DNA from: Paracoccaceae bacterium | GTDB lineage: Bacteria; Pseudomonadota; Alphaproteobacteria; Rhodobacterales; Rhodobacteraceae | Direction: 5' to 3' | Assembly: GCA_014654775.1 (NCBI GenBank) | Contig: JACVZW010000024.1 | Coordinates: 1-64,000 of the forward strand | Length of the DNA stretch: 64,000 nt | Shown: piece by piece, positions 1 through 9,447 of the stretch | How positions within the stretch are numbered: position 1 is the first letter of the stretch | Layout of the letters: each line of letters begins with the position of its first letter | Made by a program: the position numbers and the translations under genes | The notes under the pieces: model-generated | What the model saw: only the letters and a program-made list of their open reading frames with translations | Databases searched by the model: none | Told to the model about the DNA's origin: nothing

Positions 1-172
1 CTGCGCAGGCGGCCATAACCCTTAACGGCGCGTCATTCCCAACATGCTACGGGACAGAGTTCACCTCGAACGCGATCCTAACCTTTGCCGACGACCGCAA
101 GTTTGACTGGCACTACATCGCGCCCGGAAAGCCCACCCAGAACGCCTTCATCGAGAGCTTCAATGGTCGGTT
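1..172 (+). mobile_element. IS3-family transposase OrfB fragment (integrase core)
   Basis: One frame reads [15 protein letters not shown], then [20 protein letters not shown]. This is the region around the second Asp and the Glu of the DDE integrase core of IS3-family OrfB. The residues before GTEF read TCY where functional copies have an Asp-Asn pair, so the catalytic Asp appears lost. The match stops after FNGRL at about 172, where these proteins normally continue for roughly 40 more residues. The element is cut by the window edge on the left and by the solute-binding gene on the right. It is a remnant, not a mobile copy. Confidence 0.8.
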
Positions 173-1030
173 GACCCCGACCGCTATTTCGGCAGCTTTC
201 AGGGTGACCCGGCGGAATACTGGTACGGACCCGGCTTCCTTGCCTTCCTGAAGGGGCTGGAGGAACGCGGGGAGTATACGCGCACCAACAACAAGATGGC
301 GGTGATCCTGTCGGCGGGCGTCTATTCGGCCAATATCGCGAACGCGATTCAGGAACAGGCCGCCAGCTATGGCTGGGAGATCAGCCTGTTCGAAACGGTT
401 TCCGTCCCGATCTCGGAATGGGGTCCGACGCTGGCCAAACTGCGCGCCGATCCGCCCTCGGTCATCGCCGTGACCCATTTCTTGCCCGCCGATCTGGGGC
501 AGTTCATGGTACAGTTCTCGACCGACCCGACGCCGTCGCTGGTCTATATGCAATACGGCCCGTCGATCCCGGCCTTCCGCGAGATCGCGGGGGATGCGTC
601 GGTCGGCGTGCTTTATGCGACTGTCGTCGGGGCTTTGCAGGACGAGATCGGCACCGCCTTCGAAACGCGCTACAAGGCCAAGTTCGGGGAGAATGCGGGC
701 CATAACTCGGGCGCGCAGCCCTATGACGGCTGCTATCTCTGGGCGACGGCTGCAGCATTGGCCGGCGGCACGGGCGAGCCTGACAATGCGGATCAGAACC
801 GCAAGGTGGCCGACCGCATGCGCAATCTGATTTGGCGCGGCGTCACCGGGACCACGCGGATGAACCCGGCCGAGAACACGGCCTATACCTATCCCACCCA
901 GACCAATGATCCCTCGCTTGGCATGCCGCACCAGTTCTTGCAGATTCAGGACAAGACGAAGGGCGGCCTTCTTGTCGCGCCGCCGCCTTACAACACGGCG
1001 TCCTTCGTGATGCCGCCCTGGATCAAGTAG
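173..1030 (+). pseudogene. 5'-truncated branched-chain-type ABC solute-binding protein
   Basis: The frame opens without a start codon as [20 protein letters not shown] directly after the IS3 remnant and runs 285 codons to TAG. It matches the C-terminal two thirds of Peripla_BP_6 (LivK-like) periplasmic proteins. Visible landmarks are a strand-helix unit at MAVILSAGVYSANIANAI and the late PYDGCYLWATAAALAGG segment that lines the ligand cleft. The signal peptide and most of the first lobe are missing. The first ATG, at 296, would give a 244-residue protein without export signal. It is followed 14 bp later by livG, so it was the binding protein of the liv set. The break most likely came from IS insertion and deletion. 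Confidence 0.82.
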
Positions 1031-1044
1031 GCCGGAGCATCACC

Positions 1045-1836
1045 TTGGTGGAACCCGACGATCTTCTTGTCTGCGAGCGCGTGACGAAGCAGTTCGGCGC
1101 GCTCGCGGCAGTGAAGGAGTTGAGCTTTGCCGCCCGCCGGGGGGAGATACTTGGGATCGGCGGGCCGAACGGAGCTGGCAAGACCACGCTTTTCGACGTG
1201 CTGTCCGGCCTGAACGAAGCCACGTCGGGGCGGGTTCTGCTGGACGGACGCGACATCACCCGCGCCGCACCGGAGGCGATCTGCCATGCGGGGATTGCCC
1301 GGACCTTTCAGTTGAACGCCTGTTTCGACAGCCTGACCGTGCGCGAGAACGTGCAGGTCGGCGCCGTTTTCGGACGCGCCGCCTCCGGGCTGCCCGGCCT
1401 GCGCCCGTCGGCAGAGGCGGAGGCCGCCACGCAGGAGGCGCTGGCGCTGGTCGGGTTGGCCGACAAGGGCGATGTCGTGGCAGGGGCTTTGCCGGTTCTG
1501 GACAGAAAGCTTCTGATGTTGGCCGGAGCCATGGCGACGCGGCCCAAGCTTCTGTTGATGGACGAGCCCGTGGGCGGGCTGACCCATGCCGAGATCGACC
1601 TGATGATGGAGACCGTCCGCCGGATCAAGGCGCAGGGCGTGACGATCATCCTGATCGAACATGTTATGCGGTTTCTGGTCGCCCTGTCGGATCGGGTGAT
1701 GATCCTGCATCATGGCGAACGCATCTACGAAGGCCCCGCGGCGGGTCTTGCGCGGGATCGCACGGTGGTCGATGTCTATCTTGGCGAGGGGGCGTCGGCC
1801 CGGCTTGCCGCCCTTCTGCCCGAGCCCGCACCATGA
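1045..1836 (+). CDS. livG: Branched-chain amino acid-type ABC transporter ATPase LivG
   Basis: This 263-residue cytoplasmic ATPase energises uptake through LivHM. Walker A is GGPNGAGKTT near residue 38, the Q-loop lies at RTFQLNACFDSLTV, and Walker B is LLLMDEPVGGL. The helical insert and the TIILIEHVMRFLVALSDRV switch region are typical of LivG rather than LivF. The usual LSGGQ signature is replaced by a weak ALPVLDRKLLMLAGA stretch, normal for some LivG proteins. The start is TTG at 1045 or GTG at 1048; GGAG at 1034-1037 suits either. The 3' end overlaps livF by ATGA. The true substrate may be an amide or urea-like compound; the sequence does not decide. Confidence 0.9.
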   Translation: MVEPDDLLVCERVTKQFGALAAVKELSFAARRGEILGIGGPNGAGKTTLFDVLSGLNEATSGRVLLDGRDITRAAPEAICHAGIARTFQLNACFDSLTVRENVQVGAVFGRAASGLPGLRPSAEAEAATQEALALVGLADKGDVVAGALPVLDRKLLMLAGAMATRPKLLLMDEPVGGLTHAEIDLMMETVRRIKAQGVTIILIEHVMRFLVALSDRVMILHHGERIYEGPAAGLARDRTVVDVYLGEGASARLAALLPEPAP

Positions 1837-2543
1837 GTCTGCTGGAGATCGAGGGGCTTGAAGCCGGTTATGGGGCGCAGGCGGTGCTTCACGGCCTGAA
1901 CCTGACAATCGGTGAGGGCAGCTTTGCTGCGCTGGTTGGTCCAAACGGGCACGGCAAGAGCACCACTCTGCGTGCCATTTCCGGCCTGTTGCGGGCCCGC
2001 GCAGGCAGCATCCGTTTTGCAGGTGCAAGGATCGATCGTCTCCGCCCCGACCAAATCGTGGCCGAGGGCATCATCCATGTCCCGCAGGGCGACATGCTGT
2101 TTCCCGAACTGACCGTGATCGAGAACCTCCGGCTTGGGGCCTATCTGCCGAAGGCCGCCGCCGAGGCCCGCACCCGGCTGGACGAGGTCTTCAGCCTGCT
2201 GCCCAAGCTGCGGGAAAGGCAGGATCAGGTGGCCAGCACCCTGTCGGGCGGTGAGCGGCGGATGGTTGGCATCGGGCGCGGGCTGATGGCGGGCGGACGC
2301 CTTCTGATGCTGGACGAACCCTCGCTCGGTCTGGCGCCTATCGTCATCGACCAGATCTACGAGGTGGTGCGGCACCTCGCCGTCTCGGGGCGGACCATCC
2401 TTGTCGTCGAGGAGAACGCGATGCGCATCGCCGAATTGGCAGACCGGATGCACCTGATGGACAATGGCCGGATCGCTTGGGATGGGTTGGGGAGCGAGTT
2501 CCTGTCGCGCCCCGAAATCCGAGCCGCATATCTGGGAGGCTGA
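1833..2543 (+). CDS. livF: Branched-chain amino acid-type ABC transporter ATPase LivF
   Basis: A 236-residue ATPase, the usual LivF length. It pairs with LivG as the second nucleotide-binding subunit. Walker A is GPNGHGKSTT, with His where Ala or Ser is commoner. The PQGDMLFPELTVIENL Q-loop segment, the TLSGGERRM signature and the Walker B LLMLDEPSLGLAP are all clear, followed by the switch region VVEENAM. The ATG lies inside the livG stop (ATGA), implying translational coupling. The gene ends 2 bp before the livH start. Confidence 0.92.
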   Translation: MSLLEIEGLEAGYGAQAVLHGLNLTIGEGSFAALVGPNGHGKSTTLRAISGLLRARAGSIRFAGARIDRLRPDQIVAEGIIHVPQGDMLFPELTVIENLRLGAYLPKAAAEARTRLDEVFSLLPKLRERQDQVASTLSGGERRMVGIGRGLMAGGRLLMLDEPSLGLAPIVIDQIYEVVRHLAVSGRTILVVEENAMRIAELADRMHLMDNGRIAWDGLGSEFLSRPEIRAAYLGG

Positions 2544-2545
2544 GC

Positions 2546-3424
2546 GTGGAGATCTTCATCCAGGTCATTGCCTCTGGACTGACACTCGGCGCGATGTATG
2601 CCGTTTCGACCATCGGTCTGGCACTGGTCTACAGCGCTCTGAACATGCTGAACATGTCGCAGGGCGCGCTTTTGGCCTTTGGGGGCTATGTGTGTTTCTA
2701 CGCCATGGAGACACTCGGCCTGCCCGCGCCCGTGGCGATGCTTGCGGCGATGGTCGTCGGCGGCGGGTTGGGGCTTGCCATCTATCTGCTGGTCGCGCGG
2801 CCCATGCTCGGCTCGCCCATGTTCGAGACGCAGATCTTCATCGCCACCATCGGCATCGGCTCGGTTCTGCAAAGCGTGGTGCTGCAGCTTTTCGGTCCGC
2901 AACCAAAGGCGCAGCCTTTGAACGTTCCGGGCGGCGTGTCGCTTGGTGGCGTCGTGGTGCCTTGGCAAAGCCTGCTTATCCTGACGATCGCCTTGGCTAT
3001 GCTTGCCGGCGTTGCATGGCTTTTGGGGCGGACAAGGGCAGGGCTTGCGATCCGGGCGACCGCGCAGAACCGCGATGCGGCGCAACTGATGGGTATCCGT
3101 ATCGGTCAGGTCTATGCGCAGGTCCTGATGCTGTCGGGCGCGCTGGCGGCCCTGTCGGGCATCATGGTGTCCTCGCTGTCCGGACTGTTGCCGACGATGG
3201 GGGCCGATCCGATGCTGAAGGCCTTCGTCATTTGCGTGGTCGCGGGCCTTGGAAATGTTCCCGGCGCTGCCATCGCGGCGCTTCTGCTGGGGCTCTTGGA
3301 GGCCATCATTCAATACCTCTTCGGCGTGCAATACGCCTTCGCCATCCTTCTGGGGCTGGTGATCGGCGTGCTGATCTGGCGGCCTTACGGTCTTTTCGGC
3401 AAACGTCAGGTGGTGCGTCTATGA
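2546..3424 (+). CDS. livH: Branched-chain amino acid-type ABC permease LivH
   Basis: A 292-residue inner-membrane permease with about eight hydrophobic segments. The GLTLGAMYAVSTIGLALVYS opening and the later ATAQNRDAAQLMGI loop (the permease-ATPase coupling helix region) are diagnostic of LivH. GTG at 2546 is chosen because GGGAGG lies at 2534-2539; an in-frame start at 2477 would run well into livF. It overlaps livM by ATGA. Confidence 0.9.
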   Translation: MEIFIQVIASGLTLGAMYAVSTIGLALVYSALNMLNMSQGALLAFGGYVCFYAMETLGLPAPVAMLAAMVVGGGLGLAIYLLVARPMLGSPMFETQIFIATIGIGSVLQSVVLQLFGPQPKAQPLNVPGGVSLGGVVVPWQSLLILTIALAMLAGVAWLLGRTRAGLAIRATAQNRDAAQLMGIRIGQVYAQVLMLSGALAALSGIMVSSLSGLLPTMGADPMLKAFVICVVAGLGNVPGAAIAALLLGLLEAIIQYLFGVQYAFAILLGLVIGVLIWRPYGLFGKRQVVRL

Positions 3425-4380
3425 GTGCGGGGCGCCGCGATATCCTTCTGGCCCTTGGATTTGCGGCCCTTCTGGCCATGGTGCCGCTGGTCTTTGGCAC
3501 GCGCTACATCATCAGCCAGATCACCCTGTTCTTCATCTGGGGCATCGTCGTGACGCAATGGAACCTTGTGCTGGGTGTGGCAGGCATCTTTTCGCTGGCA
3601 CAGATGGCGCTGTTTGCGATCGGCGCCTATGCAACGGCGATGCTGGCCTATTACGGGGCCTTCCCTCTTTTGGCGGCGATGCCTCTGGCGGCACTGGTGA
3701 CGGTGGCGGCAAGCCTGCTGATCGGCTTTGCCTGCTTGCGTCTGAAGGGGGCCTATGTCGCACTCCTGACGTTGGCGGTTGCGCAGGTGATCTATCTGAT
3801 CGTGGTCAACGACACCGCCTGCTTTACAAATCCACCCTCGGGTTGCCTGCCGCTTTTCGGTGGCGTGCGGGGCTTTTCGCGCTTCGGCGACCTTGGCTTC
3901 CGCGATCTGCTGGGGTCAAAGTTCTATATCGGGCACTACTATGTGGGCCTTGGTCTGCTGCTTGCGGCGCAGATCTTCTGCATCATCCTGATCCGCGGAC
4001 CACTTGGCCTTGCCTTTCGCGCCCTGCGCGACAATCCGGGCTATGCGATGTCGCGCGGCGTGGGGCGGTTGCGGTATCAGCTCTGGGTGTTTGGTCTGTC
4101 GGCTTTCTTCACCGGCCTTGCTGGCGCTTTCTATGCCGCGAATTTCGGGGTTGTTGGTCCGATCGTCTTTTCGGTGTCGATGCTGCTTTTCCTGCTGGCA
4201 ATGATCGTTGTGGGGGGCATGGGGACGGTTTGGGGCCCGCTGCTTGGGGCGGCCCTGCTCATGGCCGCCGATGAGGGTCTGCGCGAGTTCGGCACGCTGC
4301 GCGAGATCGGGCTTGGGCTGGTGCTGGCGATCTTTGTGATCCTGCTGCCACGGGGCCTTTCTGGGCTCCGCAGGCGCTGA
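3421..4380 (+). CDS. livM: Branched-chain amino acid-type ABC permease LivM
   Basis: A 319-residue permease and partner of LivH. It has hydrophobic helices throughout, the conserved NLVLGVAGIFSLAQMALFAIGAYA motif in two parts near residue 50, and a FRALRDNPGYAMSRGVGRLR coupling loop. The VGGMGTVWGPLLGA segment near the C-terminus is typical of LivM. It is the last gene of the liv set and ends 54 bp before the convergent sugar permease gene, with a strong hairpin between. With the binding protein truncated, the transporter probably works only if another binding protein can dock. Confidence 0.9.
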   Translation: MSAGRRDILLALGFAALLAMVPLVFGTRYIISQITLFFIWGIVVTQWNLVLGVAGIFSLAQMALFAIGAYATAMLAYYGAFPLLAAMPLAALVTVAASLLIGFACLRLKGAYVALLTLAVAQVIYLIVVNDTACFTNPPSGCLPLFGGVRGFSRFGDLGFRDLLGSKFYIGHYYVGLGLLLAAQIFCIILIRGPLGLAFRALRDNPGYAMSRGVGRLRYQLWVFGLSAFFTGLAGAFYAANFGVVGPIVFSVSMLLFLLAMIVVGGMGTVWGPLLGAALLMAADEGLREFGTLREIGLGLVLAIFVILLPRGLSGLRRR

Positions 4381-4385
4381 CGGTC

Positions 4386-4433
4386 GAAACCCGATGCGAG
4401 CTTAAGAAAACGTCCGGCTCGCTGTCGGGTTTC
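4386..4433. terminator. Hairpin between convergent livM and sugar permease genes
   Basis: The arms GAAACCCGA + GCGAGC (4386-4401) and GCTCGC + TCGGGTTTC (4417-4433) pair with one small internal bulge around a 15-nt loop. There is no clear T-run on the plus strand, but the placement between two converging genes fits a bidirectional transcription stop. Confidence 0.6.
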
Positions 4434-4434
4434 G

Positions 4435-5403
4435 TCACAGTCGGACTGCCCTTCGTCCCAGCGCGCTGATCGACACCGCCACAAGGATGATCGCGCCCAC
4501 AAGGACCTGCCGCACATAGCTGTCGACCTGCAACTGGGTCAGCCCGTTGTCCATCACCCCCAATGTCACTACCCCCGCGACGGTGGCCAGCACCCTTGGC
4601 TGGCCGTCGCGCGTCACTGTCATCCCAAGGAACACGGCCGCAATCGCCGTCAGCATCAGCCCATCGCCCTGCACCGGGTTGGCCGATGCGACGCGCGATG
4701 CATACATGATCCCCGCAAGGGCTGCGCCCACGCCCGTGAAGGCGAAAGCCGACAGCCGCAAATGCGAGACCTTGACCCCCGCCAAGCGCGCGGCAGCGAC
4801 ATTTCCGCCGATCGCGTAAAGCCTGCGGCCATAGATCGTGTGTTCCAGCACAAGCCAGACCAGAAAGGTGACTGCCACGGCAAGCAGTGTCAGCGACGGC
4901 AGCAAAACGGGATGATCCCCCCATGTGCCAAGCGGAAGGCCGGAACGGGCGAAATCGGAGAAGCCCTGCGGGATGTCGCGCCCGAAGATGGTCTTGCCGT
5001 CGGACACCAGAAAGGCCGCGCCAGAGAACATGGTCAAAGTGGCCAGCGTGGCAACGAAGGGCAGGATGCCGACCAGACTGACCAGAACGCCATTGGCAAT
5101 TCCTCCTAGCAAACCAACAGCCAAGGCTGCCGCCAAAGCGACCGGGACTGGCATCCCTTGCGCGAAGAGCGTTGCGGCGACCACCCCGGAAAGGGAGGCC
5201 ATGGCCCCCACCGACAGATCGAAATCGCCCATCACCATGACCACCGTCATGGTCACGGCCACCACGACCAGCATCGATAGCTGCTGACTGATATTGAGCC
5301 AGTTGCGCAGGGTCATGAAGGTGTCAGGTAGGGCAATCCAGAAGAACAGCACGATCGCCGCCATGCCGATCAACGATCCGTAGTGGCGCAAGAACGAGGC
5401 CAT
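4435..5403 (-). CDS. Ribose-type sugar ABC transporter permease
   Basis: A 322-residue RbsC/XylH-type inner-membrane permease. The FMTLRNWLNISQQLSMLVVV opening and the MVMGDFDLSVGAMASLSGVV segment are the family hallmarks, as is the later YAIGGNVAAARLAGVKV coupling loop. About nine hydrophobic spans are visible. Its ATG lies 3 nt after the stop of the ATPase gene, so the two are co-translated. It is the last gene of a binding protein-ATPase-permease operon. The sugar is not readable from the sequence; the divergent FGGY kinase suggests a ketopentose, polyol or similar. Confidence 0.88.
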   Translation of the reverse strand: MASFLRHYGSLIGMAAIVLFFWIALPDTFMTLRNWLNISQQLSMLVVVAVTMTVVMVMGDFDLSVGAMASLSGVVAATLFAQGMPVPVALAAALAVGLLGGIANGVLVSLVGILPFVATLATLTMFSGAAFLVSDGKTIFGRDIPQGFSDFARSGLPLGTWGDHPVLLPSLTLLAVAVTFLVWLVLEHTIYGRRLYAIGGNVAAARLAGVKVSHLRLSAFAFTGVGAALAGIMYASRVASANPVQGDGLMLTAIAAVFLGMTVTRDGQPRVLATVAGVVTLGVMDNGLTQLQVDSYVRQVLVGAIILVAVSISALGRRAVRL

Positions 5404-5406
5404 GTT

Positions 5407-6897
5407 TCAGCTTTCCCTCTTATAGCAAGCCGTCAGCAAGGCGGCCTCGGTCAACCCGGCGGCGGGCAGGGTCTCTGTGATGCGCCCCGCGTTCAGAACG
5501 GCGATCCGGTCCGAAAGCCCGATCAGTTCGGGCAGGTCAGAAGACACGATAATGACCATGGCCCCCTTCGCAGCAAGGTCGCGGATCAGCGTATAGATAT
5601 CGAACTTCGCGCCAACATCGACGCCACGCGTCGGCTCGTCCAGCAGAAGCAGGGCAGGGTCACCGGCAAGAGCCCGGGCGAACAGGACCTTCTGTTGATT
5701 GCCGCCCGACAACTCGGCCACCGGCTGGTTCGGCCCGGTCGCCTTCAACCGCACGTCCTCTGCGAGCCGTCGCACAAGACGTGTCGCCCTACCTTGTCGG
5801 AAGAAACCAAAGTTAGCCAACCGCGACAGATGCGGCAGGGTGACAGTCTCGGCCAAAGCGCGGCGTGGCATGACACCTTCGGTCCGCCGTTCGGGAGGCA
5901 CGTATGCCAGCCCTTGCGCCCAGGCTCCCGCCGGATCGGCAGCCAATGGGACCCCACGCAGTTCAAGATCGCCAGCACGCGGCACTGCTCCGATCAGCGC
6001 GCGCAACAAGACCTCTCGACCCGATCCTGACAGCCCGGCAATGCCGAGGATTTCACCTTCCACCATCTCGAAGGACACTGGCCCCAATCCAGCTGCGCGC
6101 AGATCCCGCACAGCAAGCGCTGGCGACCCAGACGAAGCCATGCGTTGGGGGAAGAGCGTCGCCATATCCCGCCCCGTCATGTCGCGAATGATCTCGTCAC
6201 GGGTTGTTTCGGCGCGGTCACGGGTCGCCACATGCGCTCCGTCGCGCAGAACGGTGATGCGGTCGGCCAGCGCCATCACCTCGTCCATGCGGTGCGAGAC
6301 GTAAAGGATTGCCGCACCCGCCGCCTTCAATTCACCGATGGCCCGGAACAGTGCCGCCGCCTCAGCCCCTGTCAAGGCGGCGGTTGGTTCGTCCATGATG
6401 TAAGCCCAAGGTGCAACCTCATCCGCCAGCAAGGTAGCCGCGATCCGCACCAGCATCTGGTCGCCCGCGCCCAACGATCCCATCTCCGAGCGCGCATCGA
6501 TATGGGATGCCCCCAGTCGCCCCAAGGCATCCGTCGCCGCCTGCCGAAGGGCCGTCCAGTTGACCAACCCAAAGCGCTGCGGATAGGGCCGCGCTAAGTG
6601 CATGTTCTCGGCCACGTTCAGCGCTGGAACCACGTGGTTTTCCTGATGGAGAAAACGCAATCCCGCCGCCTTGGCCATGGCTGGCGATCCCAGCCGTAAA
6701 GGCGCACCGTTCAGTGTCACCTCGCCGGCATCCGCGTTGTCCAGCCCGGCCAGAATGCGGATCATTGTGCTTTTGCCCGCCCCATTCTCGCCCATGAGGG
6801 CATGCACTTCCCCTCCGCGCAGCGACAACTCCGCGCCGTCCAGCGCACGCGCCGGACCGAAGGTCTTCACAAGGCCCCTGAGGCGCAGTTCCGGCAT
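5407..6897 (-). CDS. Ribose-type sugar ABC transporter ATPase (two ABC domains)
   Basis: A 496-residue RbsA/XylG-like ATPase with tandem ABC cassettes. The first has Walker A GENGAGKST near residue 36, a degenerate signature LGAGDQMLV, and Walker B YIMDEPTAALTG. The second has a degenerate Walker A (GLSGSGREVLL), a proper signature LSGGNQQKV and Walker B LLLDEPTRGVDVG. Retained function split between the two halves in this way is usual for the family. ATG at 6897 is preferred; TTG at 6909 is an alternative. The product powers the adjacent permease. Confidence 0.88.
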   Translation of the reverse strand: MPELRLRGLVKTFGPARALDGAELSLRGGEVHALMGENGAGKSTMIRILAGLDNADAGEVTLNGAPLRLGSPAMAKAAGLRFLHQENHVVPALNVAENMHLARPYPQRFGLVNWTALRQAATDALGRLGASHIDARSEMGSLGAGDQMLVRIAATLLADEVAPWAYIMDEPTAALTGAEAAALFRAIGELKAAGAAILYVSHRMDEVMALADRITVLRDGAHVATRDRAETTRDEIIRDMTGRDMATLFPQRMASSGSPALAVRDLRAAGLGPVSFEMVEGEILGIAGLSGSGREVLLRALIGAVPRAGDLELRGVPLAADPAGAWAQGLAYVPPERRTEGVMPRRALAETVTLPHLSRLANFGFFRQGRATRLVRRLAEDVRLKATGPNQPVAELSGGNQQKVLFARALAGDPALLLLDEPTRGVDVGAKFDIYTLIRDLAAKGAMVIIVSSDLPELIGLSDRIAVLNAGRITETLPAAGLTEAALLTACYKRES

Positions 6898-6937
6898 GGT
6901 GCAGGGCAATGGGGCGGCGCAGGCCGCCCCGTCGGCC

Positions 6938-7882
6938 TCAGTCCTTGGCGTTGGCGCTGGTGATCAACCGTGTCGGGACATAGATCACGTTGGATTTGAG
7001 CGTCTCGCCCCCCAGCACCCGCGCCACGGTGTCGGCCGTCGTCGCGCCGATGCCCGCAAAATCCTGCGCGACCGAGGCCTCGAAGTTCCCACCCGCCGCG
7101 ATGGCGTCTCGCGCCTGCGGGTTGGCGTCGATCCCGGTGATCACAATTCCTTCGCCTTGCCGCCCTGCCGCTTCAATGGCCTGAAGCGCCCCGAGGGCTG
7201 GCTGATCCCATGCCGCCCAGACTGCCTTGATGCTGCCCGGTTCGGGATTTGCGGCCAGAATGGCTTCCATCTTGGCGCGACTGTCCGCAATGCCGCCATC
7301 CGAGACATCGGGCGTCACACGGTCCAAGACCGTGATATCGGGATGGTTCTTGAACACCGCATCCGCCACCGCGCCGCGCACCTGAACGGGCGGGAAGGCG
7401 TCAAAGACAAACATCACGACATTGCCAGAACCACCGATGCGATTGGCCACATAGACCGAGGTTTCCGCCGCCATCGCGTAACCGTTCGAGGTGATGTTAG
7501 CTTTGATCCGCGGGTCGGCACCGGCATCCATTCCAAAGACCGGGATGTTCGCTGCAACCGCGGCGTCCAGTCCCGCGCCCACCTGCGCCGGATCGACGTT
7601 GAGCACGATCGCATCGACGCCCTGCGCCGACAGGTCCTCCATCCGGCTGATGACCGCCGCCACGTCACCGGCCGTGTCGATGACGTTCACCTCCCAGCCC
7701 TTTTCCTGTGCGCGGGCCTGAAATGCTTCGACATAGAACTGCGTTCCGGGCTGCGACAGGTACGGCGTGATCACCGCGACCTTCTCTCCCTCAGCAAAGG
7801 CTGCGGTTCCAAAACCGGCCAATGCCGTCGCCACTGTCAACCCTGCGATGCGCCCGAAACTGCGCCGCGTGAATCCGGTCAT
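6938..7882 (-). CDS. Ribose-type sugar ABC transporter periplasmic binding protein
   Basis: A 314-residue Peripla_BP_4 protein. The N-terminus TRRSFGRIAGLTVATALAG carries a twin-arginine and hydrophobic core ending in AFA, so export may use Tat. The mature part opens with VAVITPYLSQPGTQFYVEAF, and IVLNVDPAQVGAGLDAA is the familiar first-lobe motif. The later VITGIDANPQARDAIAAGG segment is the second-lobe ligand loop. It is first in its operon and divergent from the FGGY kinase across 113 bp, where both promoters must lie. A GGGGAGAG ribosome site precedes the ATG. Confidence 0.88.
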   Translation of the reverse strand: MTGFTRRSFGRIAGLTVATALAGFGTAAFAEGEKVAVITPYLSQPGTQFYVEAFQARAQEKGWEVNVIDTAGDVAAVISRMEDLSAQGVDAIVLNVDPAQVGAGLDAAVAANIPVFGMDAGADPRIKANITSNGYAMAAETSVYVANRIGGSGNVVMFVFDAFPPVQVRGAVADAVFKNHPDITVLDRVTPDVSDGGIADSRAKMEAILAANPEPGSIKAVWAAWDQPALGALQAIEAAGRQGEGIVITGIDANPQARDAIAAGGNFEASVAQDFAGIGATTADTVARVLGGETLKSNVIYVPTRLITSANAKD

Positions 7883-7995
7883 TTCCGGTCTCTCCCCGTT
7901 GTTATCTTGATCTTGCAGCGGAATGATTGTCAGGCCAGTCTTGCCGCGTCCAGAGGTTTTGCAAGCCTGTTCCGGACATGCACCCCGGAGAGACT

Positions 7996-9447
7996 ATGTC
8001 CGCCTCGCATCTGATCGGCATCGACATCGGCACCACCTCGGTCAAGGCGGTGATGATCGACCTGTCGGGGCGTCGGGTGGCAGAGTTTTCCTCCCGCTAT
8101 CCGACCAGCAGACCCGCCCCTGGCCTGGTCGAACAGGATCCCGAAGACTGGCTTCGCCTCGTCCAGTGCGCGCTGGCCCATTTCGCCCAGCACGGTACTG
8201 CTGCTGCACTTTGCCTGACGTCGCAGGTCAACACGCATGTGTTCGCCGATGCGCGCCTGGCCGTTCTGCATCCCGCCATCGTCTGGCAGGATGGCCGTGC
8301 CGGTGATGCAGGCGCCTCGCTGGATCGTGGCGTGTCCACCGAGGAGAAGATCGCCTTGCTGGGCGCGCCGATCCCGATCGATGCAAGCCACGCTTTGGCG
8401 CGGATGGCGTGGATGCAGGCGGCCTGCCCGGATGTTTGGGACCGCACGGCACATGTCCTTCTGCCCCGTGATTGGGTTCTGGCACGACTGACTGGGGTTG
8501 TGGTGACGGACCCGATCTCTTCCGTGGGCCTTGTCACCCCCGCTTTCACCTATGCCGCCCCGTTGATCGCGCGTCTGGACGGCGCGGCGGCGCGGCTTGC
8601 GCCGCTGGCCGATCCACTGGCCGTGGTGGGACGGATCGGCGTCGATTGGCCCTTGGCGGGAACCCCCGTTGTGCTGGGCATGATGGATGCCTGGGCCAGT
8701 CTTATCGGTCTTGGCGTGGCGCAGGAGGGCGAGGCGTTCTATCTGTCCGGGACGTCGGATGTTCTTGGCATAGTTTCGGACGAACTTTTCCCGCAGTCGG
8801 GCATCATCACCTTTCCGGAGTGGCGCGGACTGCGCCTGCATGCGGCCCCTACGCAGTCGGGGGGGGCCTCTCTTGACTGGGCCGCCCGGCTGTTGGGGCG
8901 TCCGGCCATGGAGGTTGCCGAAATGGCGCAATCCCTGACCGAGGACGCGCCCTTGTTCCTGCCGCATCTGCAGGGCGAACGCGCGCCAATCTGGGATGCG
9001 GCTTCGCGCGGAGGATTCGCAGGGTTGAACGCCAGTCATGGCGCGCCCGAGATGGCAGCGGCCGTTCTTGAAGGCGTGGCCTTCTCTGCCCGCCACGCGC
9101 TTGAGGTGTTGGAACGGTCGGCGGGCGTAAGGCCGGCGATCCTTCGGGCCGGCGGCGGCGGCTTTGCGTCGGATGCATGGGCGCAACTGAGGGCCGACGT
9201 GATGGGCCGACCCATCGGGCGCGTGGAAGGCCGCGATCCGGGGGCCATCGGCGCCGCCGTTATGGCGGGGGTCGGGGTCGGAGCGCGGGCTGATCTCGCC
9301 ACGGCGGCCGGTGCCCTTGTGAGAGCGGACCGAACGTTCACCCCGCGTCCGGCCGCACGGGCGCGCGCAGACAGCCGCTACCTGCTCTGGCGCCAGCTTT
9401 ACGAAGCATTGCGTCCCGTCAACCACGCTCTGAGTGGCCGGCGATAA
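7996..9447 (+). CDS. FGGY-family carbohydrate kinase (xylulokinase-like)
   Basis: A 483-residue cytoplasmic sugar kinase. IGIDIGTTSVKAVMIDLSG is the N-terminal phosphate-1 motif, AIVWQDGRA the family's substrate-side WQD motif, YLSGTSDVLGIVSD the phosphate-2 region, and ILRAGGGGFASDAWAQLRAD the adenosine motif. ATG at 7996 follows CGGAGAG. It diverges from the sugar ABC operon and presumably phosphorylates the imported sugar. Overall form suggests xylulokinase-like activity, but D-ribulose, erythritol or other polyol substrates remain possible. Confidence 0.85.
   Translation: MSASHLIGIDIGTTSVKAVMIDLSGRRVAEFSSRYPTSRPAPGLVEQDPEDWLRLVQCALAHFAQHGTAAALCLTSQVNTHVFADARLAVLHPAIVWQDGRAGDAGASLDRGVSTEEKIALLGAPIPIDASHALARMAWMQAACPDVWDRTAHVLLPRDWVLARLTGVVVTDPISSVGLVTPAFTYAAPLIARLDGAAARLAPLADPLAVVGRIGVDWPLAGTPVVLGMMDAWASLIGLGVAQEGEAFYLSGTSDVLGIVSDELFPQSGIITFPEWRGLRLHAAPTQSGGASLDWAARLLGRPAMEVAEMAQSLTEDAPLFLPHLQGERAPIWDAASRGGFAGLNASHGAPEMAAAVLEGVAFSARHALEVLERSAGVRPAILRAGGGGFASDAWAQLRADVMGRPIGRVEGRDPGAIGAAVMAGVGVGARADLATAAGALVRADRTFTPRPAARARADSRYLLWRQLYEALRPVNHALSGRR

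Noticed and set aside
2464-4380. 638-codon frame that would fuse livH antiframe and livM
   Set aside because: The first half is an out-of-frame reading of livH; the real livM start at 3421 overlaps livH by ATGA.
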